NCBI RefSeq assembly: GCF_037095735.1
Contig: NZ_JBAWKD010000002.1
Span: 496,001 to 560,000, forward strand
DNA from: Frigidibacter sp037095735
GTDB taxonomy: Bacteria > Pseudomonadota > Alphaproteobacteria > Rhodobacterales > Rhodobacteraceae
Reading direction: 5' to 3'
Length of the DNA stretch: 64,000 nt
Made by a program: the position numbers and the translations under genes. How positions within the stretch are numbered: position 1 is the stretch's first letter; every line of letters begins with the position of its first letter. This document shows, piece after piece, positions 23,947-34,324 of the stretch. Under the pieces are notes generated by a model. That model made no database searches, had not been told where the DNA came from, and saw only the letters and a program-made list of their open reading frames with translations.

Positions 23947-24822
23947 TCAGAGCGCCTCGGCGCCCGAAATGATTTCGATAAGCTCTTTGGTGATCGCCGC
24001 CTGACGCGAGCGGTTGTACTCGATCGTCAGCTTGTTGATCATGTCGCCCGCGTTGCGCGTGGCGTTGTCCATCGCGCTCATCCGGGCGCCCTGTTCGGAC
24101 GCGGCGTTCTCCAGCAGGGCCGCGAAGATCTGCGTGGCGACGGCGCGCGGCAGCAGGTCGGCCAGGATGCCTTCCTCGTCGGGCTCGTAGTCGTAGAGCG
24201 ACGCGGCGGCGCTTTCCTCGGCGGTTTCCACCACCGCGGGGATCACCTGCTGAGCGGTCGGGATCTGGCTGATCACCGAGGCGAAGCGGTTGTAGAAGAT
24301 CGTGGCGACGTCGAACTCGCCGGCGTTGAAGCGCGCCAGCACGTCCTTCGAGATGCCGGAAGCGACATCGTAGCCCATCTTCTTGACCGTGCTCAGGTCG
24401 ACGTGACCGACGAACAGGTTGCCGTAGTCGCGGCGCAGCTGTTCGCGGCCCTTCTTGCCAACCGTCAGGATCTTGACGGTCTTGCCCTCGGCCAGAAGCT
24501 TCTGGATCCGCTGGCGGGCGAGACGCACGATCGTCGAGTTGAAGCCGCCGCAGAGGCCCCGCTCCGAGGTCATGACGACCAGCAGGTGGGTCTTGTCGGC
24601 GCCGGAGCCGGCCAGAAGGCGCGGTGCGCCTTCCGAGCCCGCGACGGCGGTGGCGAGGGACGCCACCACCGAATTCATGCGGTCAGCATAGGGACGCGCA
24701 GCCTCGGCGGCGTCCTGCGCGCGGCGCAGCTTGGCCGCGGCGACCATCTGCATCGCCTTCGTGATCTTCCGCGTCGACTTGACGCTGGCGATCCGGTTCT
24801 TGAGGTCCTTAAGGCTGGGCAT
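23947..24822 (-). CDS. atpG: ATP synthase F1 subunit gamma
   Basis: The 291-residue central-stalk subunit begins MPSLKDLKNRIASVKSTRKITKAMQMVAAAKLRRAQ and ends in the matching C-terminal helix NKLTIEYNRSRQAAITKELIEIISGAEAL. These two helices form the rotating coiled coil inside the alpha3beta3 ring. The central domain contains the usual MTSERGLCGGFN. It is 16 bases downstream of atpA. Confidence 0.98.
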   Translation of the reverse strand: MPSLKDLKNRIASVKSTRKITKAMQMVAAAKLRRAQDAAEAARPYADRMNSVVASLATAVAGSEGAPRLLAGSGADKTHLLVVMTSERGLCGGFNSTIVRLARQRIQKLLAEGKTVKILTVGKKGREQLRRDYGNLFVGHVDLSTVKKMGYDVASGISKDVLARFNAGEFDVATIFYNRFASVISQIPTAQQVIPAVVETAEESAAASLYDYEPDEEGILADLLPRAVATQIFAALLENAASEQGARMSAMDNATRNAGDMINKLTIEYNRSRQAAITKELIEIISGAEAL

Positions 24823-24838
24823 ACCCTGTCCTTATCGC

Positions 24839-26376
<1,538 letters not shown>

Positions 26377-26377
<1 letters not shown>

Positions 26378-26937
26378 TATCCGACCTCTTTCATGGCATT
26401 CTGAAGATTGGCGAGCTTCGAGGCGACCGAGGTGTCGATCATCTTCGAGCCGACCTTGACGACGAGACCGCCGATGAGGCTTTCATCCACGGTCGTGTTC
26501 AGTTTCACGGTCTTGCCGACCGAGTTCGAGATCGCGGCGGCAAGGCGGGCCGACTGTTCGTCGGTCAGCGGTTGCGCGGCGCGGACGTCTGCGGTGATCT
26601 CGCCCTTCTCGGCGGCGATCTTGTCCTTCAGCGCGGTGATCAGCGCCGGCAGGACGAACAGGCGGCGCTTCGAGGCCAGCAGCTGCAGCGTGTTGGCGAC
26701 GACCTGGCCGAGGCCCATCTTCGCCGCCACGGCGCCGATCGCCCGGCCCTGCTCGTCGCGGCCATAGACCGGCGAGGTGATCAGGTCGCGCAGCTCGGGG
26801 CTGGCGGCCAGGGCCTGGGCCAGGGCTTCCGCATCGGCTTCGAGCTGGGCAAGCGCACCGGCATCCTTGGCGAGGTCGAAAACGGCCGTCGCGTAGCGCG
26901 AGGCGATGCTAGCGGAGATCGAAGCTGGTTCGGACAC
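26377..26937 (-). CDS. atpH: ATP synthase F1 subunit delta
   Basis: The 186-residue protein is the delta (OSCP-like) subunit that joins F1 to the peripheral stalk. It begins SEPASISASIASRYATAVFDLAK and ends IDTSVASKLANLQNAMKEVG, the usual signature. The start is a GTG: the codon at 26937 has GGAAGGG six bases upstream, whereas the in-frame GTG at 26943 touches that site, so 26937 is preferred. It is the first gene of atpHAGDC. No F0 genes (atpB, E, F) are next to it, as is known for alphaproteobacteria, which keep F0 in a separate operon. Confidence 0.95.
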
Positions 26938-27322
26938 GTCCACCCTTCCGTTTCATGGTACCCAAGAACCCCGCGCAAGCGCAGGGGAAGGGCGTTCCGT
27001 GGCCGTGCACGGTCAGGAGCGTTCCGCATTCGGCCGAAATTCGGGCGAGGATGTAGCAGAGCCGCCGGACTGTCGCAACCGCGAAGGTCAACAGAAAGTT
27101 ACCGCAAATCCACGGAAAATCAGCCACTTGCCCCCACCCCCTTCCAAGGTGTGAAAAAACACTGCGGGACTTCGGGCGCTAACGGCGCCCGCGCGCGCGG
27201 AATCTATACTCGCGGCGGGGCGAATGCCCGAAAATCGGGCAGACGATTCAGTGCGGTCCCCTAAGGGTCAGCGCCACGAAGTGACCCTACGTCATTCACG
27301 CCCGCGGGGCCGCGGCGGCGCG
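26938..27322. other. Atp operon upstream region with three inverted repeats
   Basis: This 385-base stretch has no convincing gene. On the minus strand a candidate promoter TTGCGA-N16-CTACAT lies at 27078-27051. Further upstream are three perfect short inverted repeats. GGGCGC/GCGCCC is at 27174-27190, TGCCCGA/TCGGGCA at 27225-27241, and AGGGTCA/TGACCCT at 27264-27288. The middle ones may end the methyltransferase transcript that runs toward atpH, although T tracts are missing or distant. The last could be an operator. Confidence 0.6.
27051..27078 (-). promoter_or_regulatory. Candidate promoter of atpHAGDC
   Basis: TTGCGA (27078-27073) and CTACAT (27056-27051) are spaced by 16 bases, and the leader to the GTG start of atpH would be about 105 bases. 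A TTGACC lies slightly upstream without a matching -10. This call rests on pattern alone. Confidence 0.35.
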
Positions 27323-28069
27323 TCAGACCGGGTCGGCCGCGGAGGCTGGCAGCCCCTCGAGCGCCTTCAGCGGGCGCTTGACCGCGGCGGCCAGCCCGGG
27401 GCGGGTCGGCGCCTGCACCTGTTTCGAGACCTCGATCATCACCACGCCGCTGGCCAGCACGGTCGAGACGCGCGCGCCCATCCGCTCCCACATCGCGGCA
27501 GTGCGCAGCCAGAAGCGGCGCGAGTTCGGCGGCATGAAGAGGGCGGCGGCATGACGCTCGGTCGCGAAGCCCGCCTTGCGCAGCGCGGAGTCGAGCTGCC
27601 CCGAGGTATAGGGCCGCCCCGAGCCGAAGGGCGTGCGGTCCGAGCGCGACCAGAGGCCCGCGCGGTTCGGCACGATGAAGATCGCCCTGCCCCCCGGCCC
27701 CAGCACCCGCCGGCATTCCTCGAGCAGCGCCTGAACGTTGTCGGACCCTTCCAGCCCGTGCATCACCACCAGCTTGTCGACCATCCCGGTGTCGACCGGC
27801 CAGTTCAGTTCCTCGCACAGGACCGAGACATTGGGCATCCCCGCCGGCCAGGGCATCACCCCCTGCGGCGCCGGCATCAGCCCGATCACCCGGCGCGCCT
27901 CGGCCAGGTAGGGACGCAGGAGCGGCACCGCGAAGCCGTAGCCCGCCACGGTCTGCCCCGCGGCCTCGGGCCACAGCTGCAGCACGCGGTCGCGGATCGC
28001 CTTCTGCGCGACGCGGCCCAGCTGGGTGCGGTAGTAGAAGTTCCTCAGATCGAGCACGTCGAGATGCAT
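27323..28069 (-). CDS. SAM-dependent methyltransferase (YafS-like)
   Basis: The 248-residue protein is a class I methyltransferase of the type found beside gloB. It begins MHLDVLDLRNFYYRTQLGRV, with AAGQTVAGYGFAVPLLRP as the SAM-binding strand-loop (motif I degenerate) and LEECRRVLGPGGRAIFIVPNRAG as the post-motif strands shared by the Methyltransf_11 group. The acceptor is unknown. The ATG at 28069 has GGAAGG four bases upstream; the frame remains open far upstream but overlaps gloB. It is divergent from gloB with 63 bases between starts. E. coli yafS and gloB have the same divergent arrangement. Confidence 0.85.
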   Translation of the reverse strand: MHLDVLDLRNFYYRTQLGRVAQKAIRDRVLQLWPEAAGQTVAGYGFAVPLLRPYLAEARRVIGLMPAPQGVMPWPAGMPNVSVLCEELNWPVDTGMVDKLVVMHGLEGSDNVQALLEECRRVLGPGGRAIFIVPNRAGLWSRSDRTPFGSGRPYTSGQLDSALRKAGFATERHAAALFMPPNSRRFWLRTAAMWERMGARVSTVLASGVVMIEVSKQVQAPTRPGLAAAVKRPLKALEGLPASAADPV

Positions 28070-28132
28070 TGAACCTTCCGGTCCGGTTGGGCACAGTCGG
28101 CCCCCACCATAGCCGCATCCGAAGGGAACGCC

Positions 28133-28897
28133 ATGCTCGAGCTTCTGACCATCCCCTGCCTTTCGGACAACTACGCCTACCTGATCCATGACCCCGCCAC
28201 CGGCGGCACCGCCTGCGTGGACGTGCCCGAGGTCGCGCCGATCGAGGCCGCGCTGGCCGAGCGCGGCTGGCGGCTGACCGACATCCTGATCACCCACCAC
28301 CATGACGACCACATCCAGGGGGTCGACGCCCTGCGCGCGGCGACCGGGGCGCAGGTCACCGGAGCCGCCGCCGATGCGCACCGCCTGCCGAAGCTCGACC
28401 GCGCGGTGATGGCCGGCGGACGGTTCGACCTGTTCGGCACCGAGGTGCAGGTGATCGACGTCTCTGGCCACACGGTGGGTCACATCGCCTACCACCTTCC
28501 GCAGCCGGGCTGGGCCTTCACCGGCGACAGCCTGATGGCCTGGGGCTGCGGGCGGCTGTTCGAGGGCACGGCGCCGATGATGTGGGACTCTCTGTCGCGG
28601 CTGGCCGTTCTGCCGCCGGAAACGGTGATCTGTTCCGGGCACGAATACACGCTGTCCAATGGACGGTTCGCCATGACCATTGAACCGGAAAATCCCGCGC
28701 TTATATCGCGCTTCGCTGCGACGGAAGCGGCGCGCGCCGAAGGTCGGTCCACGGTCCCGTCAACGCTGGAAATTGAATTGGCGACCAACCCGTTCCTGCG
28801 CGCCGGCAACTTCCAAGTAAAATCTTCACTCGGAATGGAAAAAGCCACGGACGCCGAGGTTTTCGGCGAGATCCGGGGGCGCAAGGACCGCTTCTGA
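28133..28897 (+). CDS. gloB: Hydroxyacylglutathione hydrolase (glyoxalase II)
   Basis: The 254-residue metallo-beta-lactamase-fold enzyme hydrolyses S-D-lactoylglutathione to lactate and glutathione, the second step of methylglyoxal detoxification. The binuclear metal site is visible as THHHDDH (about 54-60), with further ligands in DVSGHTVGH (His about 113), FTGDSLM (Asp about 131) and CSGHEYT (His about 168). The C-terminal glutathione-binding part ends IRGRKDRF, as in the family. The start lies in GGAACGCCATG. It is divergent from the methyltransferase gene. Confidence 0.95.
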   Translation: MLELLTIPCLSDNYAYLIHDPATGGTACVDVPEVAPIEAALAERGWRLTDILITHHHDDHIQGVDALRAATGAQVTGAAADAHRLPKLDRAVMAGGRFDLFGTEVQVIDVSGHTVGHIAYHLPQPGWAFTGDSLMAWGCGRLFEGTAPMMWDSLSRLAVLPPETVICSGHEYTLSNGRFAMTIEPENPALISRFAATEAARAEGRSTVPSTLEIELATNPFLRAGNFQVKSSLGMEKATDAEVFGEIRGRKDRF

Positions 28898-29107
28898 CGC
28901 ATTTCGCGGCGAAGCATGAACGCTGCGCCGCGGAAAGCTAAAGCTGGTGTTCACATTTTGCGTCACACTGATGGGCAGACGCGAAATCCGCGAAGAAACC
29001 ACTTGAAGCCCGGCCTTTTCCACCGAACTTTAAACGTATGAGGCCAAGGTCGTTACGGATGGGCCCGACCGGCTCGCCCTTTCGGCCATGAGGAAAGGAG
29101 CACGCGC

Positions 29108-31438
29108 GTGCCGTCGTTTTCGAACACTCTCGAGCAGGCCATCCATGCAGCCCTCGCGCTGGCGAACACCCGCCGGCACGAACTGGCGACGCTGGAACAC
29201 CTGCTTCTGTCGCTGATCGATGAACCCGACGCGGCCAAGGTGATGCGTGCCTGCAACGTCGATCTCGACGAGCTGCGCCGCACCCTGTCGGATTTCATCG
29301 ACGATGACCTCTCCACCCTCGTCACCGATGTCGAGGGCTCCGAGGCGGTTCCGACCGCCGCCTTCCAGCGCGTGATCCAGCGCGCGGCGATCCATGTCCA
29401 GTCCTCGGGCCGCACCGAGGTGACGGGCGCCAACGTTCTGGTGGCGATCTTCGCGGAACGCGAGTCGAACGCCGCCTATTTCCTGCAGGAGCAGGACATG
29501 ACCCGCTACGACGCGGTCAACTTCATCGCCCATGGCGTGGCCAAGAACCCTTCCTTCGGCGAAAGCCGCCCCGTCACGGGCGCGTCCGAGGAAGAGGCCG
29601 AACAGGCGGCTTCGCAGTCGGCGCCCACCGGGGAAGCGAAGGAGTCGGCCTTGGCGAAGTACTGCGTCGATCTCAATCAGAAGTCGAAGAAGGGCGAGGT
29701 CGATCCCCTGATCGGCCGCGAGGCCGAGGTCGAGCGCTGCATCCAGGTGCTCTGCCGCCGCCGCAAGAACAACCCGCTGCTGGTGGGTGATCCGGGCGTC
29801 GGCAAGACCGCGATCGCGGAGGGCCTCGCGCTGAAGATCACCCGGGGCGAGACCCCGGACATCCTGGCGGGCGCGACGATCTTCTCGCTCGACATGGGCG
29901 CGCTTCTGGCCGGCACCCGCTATCGCGGCGACTTCGAGGAACGGCTGAAGGCCGTGGTGAAAGAGCTCGAGGATCACCCCGATGCGATCCTCTTCATCGA
30001 CGAGATCCACACCGTGATCGGTGCCGGCGCCACATCGGGCGGGGCGATGGATGCCTCGAACCTGCTGAAACCGGCGCTTGCCGGCGGCAAGCTGCGCTGC
30101 ATGGGCTCGACCACCTACAAGGAGTTCCGCCAGCATTTCGAGAAGGACCGCGCCCTGTCGCGCCGGTTCCAGAAGATCGACGTGAACGAGCCGTCGGTCG
30201 AGGACTCGATCAAGATCCTGATGGGCCTCAAGCCCTATTTCGAAAGCCATCACGACATCCGCTACACCCATGACGCGATCAAGTCGGCGGTGGAGCTGTC
30301 GGCGCGCTACATCAACGACCGCAAGCTGCCCGACAAGGCGATCGACGTGATCGACGAGGCGGGCGCGGCCCAGCACCTGCTGGCCGACAGCAAGCGCCGG
30401 AAGACCATCGGGTCGAAGGAGATCGAGGCCGTCGTCGCCAAGATCGCCCGCATCCCCCCGAAGAACGTCTCGAAGGACGATGCGGAAGTGCTGCGCGATC
30501 TGGAAAAGACGCTCAAGCGGGTGGTCTTCGGCCAGGACAAGGCGATCGAGGCGCTGTCCTCGGCGATCAAGCTGGCCCGTGCCGGCCTGCGCGAGCCCGA
30601 GAAGCCGATCGGCAACTACCTGTTCGCGGGTCCGACCGGCGTCGGCAAGACCGAAGTGGCCAAGCAGCTCGCCGATACCCTGGGTGTGGAGCTGCTGCGC
30701 TTCGACATGTCGGAATACATGGAGAAGCATGCGGTTTCCCGCCTGATCGGCGCGCCTCCGGGCTATGTCGGCTTCGACCAGGGCGGCATGCTCACCGACG
30801 GCGTCGACCAGCATCCGCATTGCGTGCTGCTGCTCGACGAGATGGAGAAGGCGCATCCGGACGTCTACAACATCCTGCTGCAGGTGATGGACCACGGGAA
30901 GCTGACCGACCACAACGGTCGTCAGGTCGACTTCCGCAACGTGATCCTGATCATGACCTCGAACGCCGGCGCCTCGGACATGGCGAAGGCCGCGATCGGC
31001 TTCGGCCGCGACAAGCGCGAGGGCGAGGACACGGCCGCGATCGAGCGGACCTTCACGCCCGAGTTCCGCAACCGCCTGGATGCGGTGATCAGCTTCGCGC
31101 CGCTCGGCCGCGAGATCATCCTGCAGGTCGTGGACAAGTTCGTGCTGCAGCTCGAGGCCCAGCTGATGGACCGCGGCGTGCATATCGAGCTCGACCCCGA
31201 AGCGGCCGCCTGGCTTGGCGAGAAGGGCTACGACGACAAGATGGGCGCGCGTCCGCTGGGCCGCGTGATCCAGGAGCACATCAAGAAGCCGCTGGCCGAG
31301 GAACTGCTGTTCGGCAAGCTGACCAAGGGTGGCGTCGTCCATGTCCGCGTGAAGGACGACCAGATCGTGCTCGAGGTCGACGAGCCGGCCAGCCCGCGCC
31401 TTTCCGGCTCGAAGCCGAGGCTGCTGACCGCCGAGTGA
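29108..31438 (+). CDS. clpA: ATP-dependent Clp protease ATP-binding subunit ClpA
   Basis: The 776-residue AAA+ unfoldase feeds substrates to ClpP. It has the N-domain repeats (1-145), D1 with Walker A GDPGVGKT (about 224-231) and Walker B ILFIDEIHT, and D2 with GPTGVGKT (about 511-518) and LLLDEMEKAH. The ClpP-binding loop reads AIGFGRD (about 628-634). The lack of a long middle coiled coil separates it from ClpB. The start is GTG with AAAGGAG seven bases upstream. clpS, often upstream of clpA, is not adjacent here. A strong terminator follows. Confidence 0.97.
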   Translation: MPSFSNTLEQAIHAALALANTRRHELATLEHLLLSLIDEPDAAKVMRACNVDLDELRRTLSDFIDDDLSTLVTDVEGSEAVPTAAFQRVIQRAAIHVQSSGRTEVTGANVLVAIFAERESNAAYFLQEQDMTRYDAVNFIAHGVAKNPSFGESRPVTGASEEEAEQAASQSAPTGEAKESALAKYCVDLNQKSKKGEVDPLIGREAEVERCIQVLCRRRKNNPLLVGDPGVGKTAIAEGLALKITRGETPDILAGATIFSLDMGALLAGTRYRGDFEERLKAVVKELEDHPDAILFIDEIHTVIGAGATSGGAMDASNLLKPALAGGKLRCMGSTTYKEFRQHFEKDRALSRRFQKIDVNEPSVEDSIKILMGLKPYFESHHDIRYTHDAIKSAVELSARYINDRKLPDKAIDVIDEAGAAQHLLADSKRRKTIGSKEIEAVVAKIARIPPKNVSKDDAEVLRDLEKTLKRVVFGQDKAIEALSSAIKLARAGLREPEKPIGNYLFAGPTGVGKTEVAKQLADTLGVELLRFDMSEYMEKHAVSRLIGAPPGYVGFDQGGMLTDGVDQHPHCVLLLDEMEKAHPDVYNILLQVMDHGKLTDHNGRQVDFRNVILIMTSNAGASDMAKAAIGFGRDKREGEDTAAIERTFTPEFRNRLDAVISFAPLGREIILQVVDKFVLQLEAQLMDRGVHIELDPEAAAWLGEKGYDDKMGARPLGRVIQEHIKKPLAEELLFGKLTKGGVVHVRVKDDQIVLEVDEPASPRLSGSKPRLLTAE

Positions 31439-31461
31439 TCCTCGGCAAGGCCTGACCTACG

Positions 31462-31499
31462 ACCACCCGCGGCGGCGACGCCGCGGGTGGTTTCGTTTC
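31462..31499 (+). terminator. Intrinsic terminator of clpA
   Basis: A perfect thirteen-base-pair stem with a four-base loop (arms ACCACCCGCGGCG and CGCCGCGGGTGGT) starts 24 bases after the clpA stop. It is followed by TTCGTTT. It is the strongest intrinsic terminator in the window. Confidence 0.9.
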
Positions 31500-31571
31500 A
31501 TCCCCCCGTCCGCCTCACTGCCGCCGCAAACGGCGCGATTATCCAGACTGTTGCACGGTGGGAGAGGTGTC

Positions 31572-32336
31572 ATGCGGGTCGCGGTTCTGGTCGATGGCGA
31601 CAATCTGGGGGACTGGGCCGCGGAGGCGATCCTGAAACTGGCGCGGGCCGAGGGCACGCCGGACATCCTGCGGGTCTACACCAATGCCGAACGCGGTACG
31701 GGCTGGAGCCGCCGGCCAAGCTTCCGCATCGTCCACACCGGCACCGGAAAGAACGCGACCGACATCGCGCTCGCCGTCGACGCGGTCGAACTCGCCCTGC
31801 GCGAGCGGATCGGGCTGCTGATCATCGCCAGCTCGGACGGGGATTTCCGCCACCTCGCGCTGCGCCTGCGCGAATTGGGGCACGGCATCCTCGGCGTCGG
31901 CGAGGCGAAGGCCCCCGCCGGGTTTCGCGCGGCCTGCACCGGCTTCAGGGTCATCGCCCCGCCCGGCGCCCCCGCAAACGTGACCCCGCTGAAGCCCGGC
32001 GCCGAGGCACCGACGCCGGTCGCGCCGCCTCCTGCGCCCCCCGCAGCGCAAGCGGCGACAGACAGGCATCACCTCTACCTGGCCGAAACCCTGTTGCGCG
32101 GCCAGGGACCGCTCCCGCTCGCCACGCTTGGCAGCCGGATCGGCGCCGCGGCCAAGGCAGACGCAATGCCCAGCAAACCGCCCGGGGGCTGGCGGGCGTT
32201 CTTCACGCGCCATCCCGACCGCTTCGCCCTTGACGGCGACGCGACCGCGACCCGGATCCGCCTCACCGGCGCCCCGCCCCTGCGCCGGCCCGGCACCGCG
32301 AAAGACCCCTTGCCGGTGATCGCCCCGCAGGGCTAA
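31572..32336 (+). CDS. NYN-domain putative RNase with C-terminal LOTUS/OST-HTH-like domain
   Basis: The 254-residue protein starts with a NYN (PIN-like) nuclease domain (about 1-128). Its acidic active-site residues lie in VAVLVDGDN, NATDIALAVDA and IIASSDGDF. A Pro/Ala-rich linker (135-165) follows, then a winged-helix segment (about 168-235: LPLATLGSRIGAA... GGWRAFFTRHPDRFAL) that resembles OST-HTH/LOTUS RNA-binding domains. NYN-LOTUS proteins (MARF1-like in animals, LabA-like in bacteria) are thought to act on RNA, and the target here is unknown. The ATG at 31572 has GGAGAGG five bases upstream. The next gene follows after 9 bases, probably in one transcript. Confidence 0.85.
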   Translation: MRVAVLVDGDNLGDWAAEAILKLARAEGTPDILRVYTNAERGTGWSRRPSFRIVHTGTGKNATDIALAVDAVELALRERIGLLIIASSDGDFRHLALRLRELGHGILGVGEAKAPAGFRAACTGFRVIAPPGAPANVTPLKPGAEAPTPVAPPPAPPAAQAATDRHHLYLAETLLRGQGPLPLATLGSRIGAAAKADAMPSKPPGGWRAFFTRHPDRFALDGDATATRIRLTGAPPLRRPGTAKDPLPVIAPQG

Positions 32337-32345
32337 GCCCAAGGC

Positions 32346-32711
32346 ATGCTCACGCTCGACAAGATCATCTCGGACCGCGGCTCGAAATACGCCGTCTCCG
32401 GCGCGCCCTGCACGACCGAGGCAGAGGCAAGGGCCCTGATCGCCGGCCTCTGCAGCGCCAAGCGCTTCGCCACGGCCACGCACCACAGCTGGGCGCTGCT
32501 GTCTTCGGCCGAGGGCCCGCTGAAGGTCGATGACGGCGAGGCCGGCGCGGGCCAGGTAATCCTGCGCATGCTCGAACGCGCCGCCCTCAGGGATCACGTG
32601 GTGATCGTCACCCGCTGGTATGGCGGCAAGCACCTGGGCGGCGACCGGTTCCGCCACGTCCAGGACGCGGTGCGTCTCTACCTCGACCACCCCGCGCGCC
32701 CTTCGGCATAG
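32346..32711 (+). CDS. IMPACT/YigZ (UPF0029) N-domain protein
   Basis: The 121-residue protein is a stand-alone UPF0029/IMPACT domain. The pattern SKYAVSGAPCTTEAEARALIAGL, DDGEAGAGQVILRMLE and VVIVTRWYGGKHLGGDRFRHV matches the family core. YigZ proteins are usually about 200 residues with a second C-terminal domain, which is absent here. The molecular function in bacteria is not clear. It follows the NYN gene by 9 bases, suggesting co-transcription and perhaps a shared role in RNA or translation control. Confidence 0.85.
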   Translation: MLTLDKIISDRGSKYAVSGAPCTTEAEARALIAGLCSAKRFATATHHSWALLSSAEGPLKVDDGEAGAGQVILRMLERAALRDHVVIVTRWYGGKHLGGDRFRHVQDAVRLYLDHPARPSA

Positions 32712-32718
32712 GCCCATG

Positions 32719-32756
32719 GCGCAGGGGGGCGCGGGGGGAGGCCGCGCCTCCCCCCG
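32719..32756 (+). repeat. Terminator-like hairpin repeat between convergent genes, copy 2
   Basis: This copy begins GCGCAGGGGGGCGC and carries the stem GGGGGGAGG/CCTCCCCCC with loop CCGCG. The same 38 bases occur inverted at 8917-8954 with one difference. It again lies between the ends of two convergent genes. Confidence 0.75.
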
Positions 32757-32766
32757 CCCTTGCCTG

Positions 32767-34323
32767 TCACCGCTCGGTCAGCTTCAGCTCGATCCGCCGG
32801 TTCGCGGCGCGCGCCTCGGGGCTGTTGCCCTCGGCCACCGGCCGGTACTGCCCGAAGCCGGTCGCGGCCAGCCGGTCCGGCGCGAAGCCCAGCCCGTCGA
32901 TCATGTAGCGCACCACCGACAGCGCCCGGCCTTGGCTCAGCTCCCAATTGTCGCGGTAGCGCCCGGCGCCGGACAGCGGCGTGGTGTCGGTGTGCCCGTC
33001 GACGCGGATGATCCAGTCGATCTCGGGCGGGATCTCGCTCGCGATCTCGTTCAGGATCGAGGCGACCCCGGCGATCTGCGACCGGCCCTCGGCCGAAAGA
33101 TCGGCCGAGCCCGGCTCGAACAGCACCTCGGACGAGAAGACGAAGCGGTCGCCGACGACCCTCACCCCCTCGCGCCCGTCGAGCAGCTGCGAGAGCCTGG
33201 CGAAGAATTCCGACCGGTAGCGGCGCAGGTCCTTGGCCTCTTCCTCCAGCCGCTGCCGCTCGGCCTCTTCCAGCGCGGCGCGGCGGCGCTGCTCGGCCGC
33301 GACCTGCGCCAGCGCCGAGTTCAGCTGCGCGCCGAGGCTCTCGATCTGCACCTTCGCCTCAGCGTCGCGGTCCGAGGACTGGTCGAGCAGCAGCTGCAGC
33401 CCCTGCAACTGCCCGCGCAGGGCCGAGACCTGCTCGTTCAGCAGCGCGAGCTTGCGCGCCCCCTCGGCGCTGACGTCCTTCTCCTGCGCGAGCCTTGCCC
33501 GGGCCTCGGCCAGCAGCGCCGCCTGGCGCTCGGCCTCGCTGCCCTGCACGCCCTCGAGCTGCTTCTTCGCCGCCTCGGCCGCGGCCAGCAGCGTCAGCGT
33601 CTCTTCGGCCCGCTTGCGGCTTTCCTCCAACGCCAGCGTCATCGCCGTCAGCTCGTCGGTCGAATTCTTCAGCCGCTCGCGCAGCGCCTCGGCAGCGGCG
33701 GCATCGGCCAGCCGCGCGGCCTCCCGGTCCGAGATCTGCTGGCGCGCCTCGCTCAGCGCGGCCTCGCTTTCGGCCCCGCGCCGGCGCAGGTCGGCGATCA
33801 GCGCGTCCAGCGCCTCGCGCCGCGCCGCGGCCAGGCGCGCGGCCTCGGCCTGCGCGTCGATCTCGCTGCGGGCCGAGGCCAGCGCCGTGGTCAGCCCGTC
33901 ACGCTCGCCCGTCACCCGGTCGCGCTCGGCGATCAGGGCGGCGACCTGCGCCTCGAAATCGGTGATCTTACCCTGGGCGGTCTGCAGCTGGTCGGCCTGG
34001 GTGGCGATCTGCGCGTTCAGCGTGGCGATCAGCCGGGTCTGGCGATCGGCCTCGGCCGCGGCGGCATCGAGCCCGCCCTGCAGCTCGCTCACCCGCGCCC
34101 GTTCCAGCCCCAGCGCGTCGGCCAGCGAGGCGACCTGATCGCCAAGGCTCGACAACTCGTTGTCCTGGCTCGAGATCCGGTCGCGCAGCACCGACTGCAC
34201 CACGGTGAAGATGGTGACGATGAACATCAGCACCATCAGCAGCGTCGTCACCGCGTCGACGAAGCCCGGCCAGATGTTGCTATGGCCCGCCCCGCCCCGG
34301 CGGCGCCGTGACGACAGCGCCAT
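32767..34323 (-). CDS. MotB/ZorB-like OmpA-domain protein with very long coiled coil
   Basis: The 518-residue protein has one N-terminal membrane helix (about 18-42), WPGFVDAVTTLLMVLMF, with an Asp at position 23 placed like the proton-channel Asp of MotB. A heptad-rich coiled coil of about 320 residues (47-365) follows, then a C-terminal OmpA/MotB peptidoglycan-binding domain (about 375-515; VDGHTDTTPLSGAGRYRDNWELSQGRA, RRIEL). It pairs with the MotA/TolQ-like gene just upstream (one base between them). Together they should form a proton-driven inner-membrane motor anchored to peptidoglycan. MotB and ZorB are much shorter between helix and anchor. No flagellar or Zorya effector genes are nearby. 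The cellular role is unknown. Confidence 0.85.
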   Translation of the reverse strand: MALSSRRRRGGAGHSNIWPGFVDAVTTLLMVLMFIVTIFTVVQSVLRDRISSQDNELSSLGDQVASLADALGLERARVSELQGGLDAAAAEADRQTRLIATLNAQIATQADQLQTAQGKITDFEAQVAALIAERDRVTGERDGLTTALASARSEIDAQAEAARLAAARREALDALIADLRRRGAESEAALSEARQQISDREAARLADAAAAEALRERLKNSTDELTAMTLALEESRKRAEETLTLLAAAEAAKKQLEGVQGSEAERQAALLAEARARLAQEKDVSAEGARKLALLNEQVSALRGQLQGLQLLLDQSSDRDAEAKVQIESLGAQLNSALAQVAAEQRRRAALEEAERQRLEEEAKDLRRYRSEFFARLSQLLDGREGVRVVGDRFVFSSEVLFEPGSADLSAEGRSQIAGVASILNEIASEIPPEIDWIIRVDGHTDTTPLSGAGRYRDNWELSQGRALSVVRYMIDGLGFAPDRLAATGFGQYRPVAEGNSPEARAANRRIELKLTER

Positions 34324-34324
34324 C

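Noticed and set aside
27264..27288. Terminator of the methyltransferase gene
   Set aside because: The AGGGTCA/TGACCCT repeat has an 11-base loop and no T tract on the minus strand. It is kept only as a possible operator.
28898..29107. RpoH-type heat-shock promoter before clpA
   Set aside because: A CTTGAAG sequence is present at about 29002, but no fitting -10 element lies at the right distance, so I do not annotate it.
29030..31342. Long minus-strand open frame opposite clpA
   Set aside because: It is an antisense shadow of clpA; the clpA product is complete and conserved.
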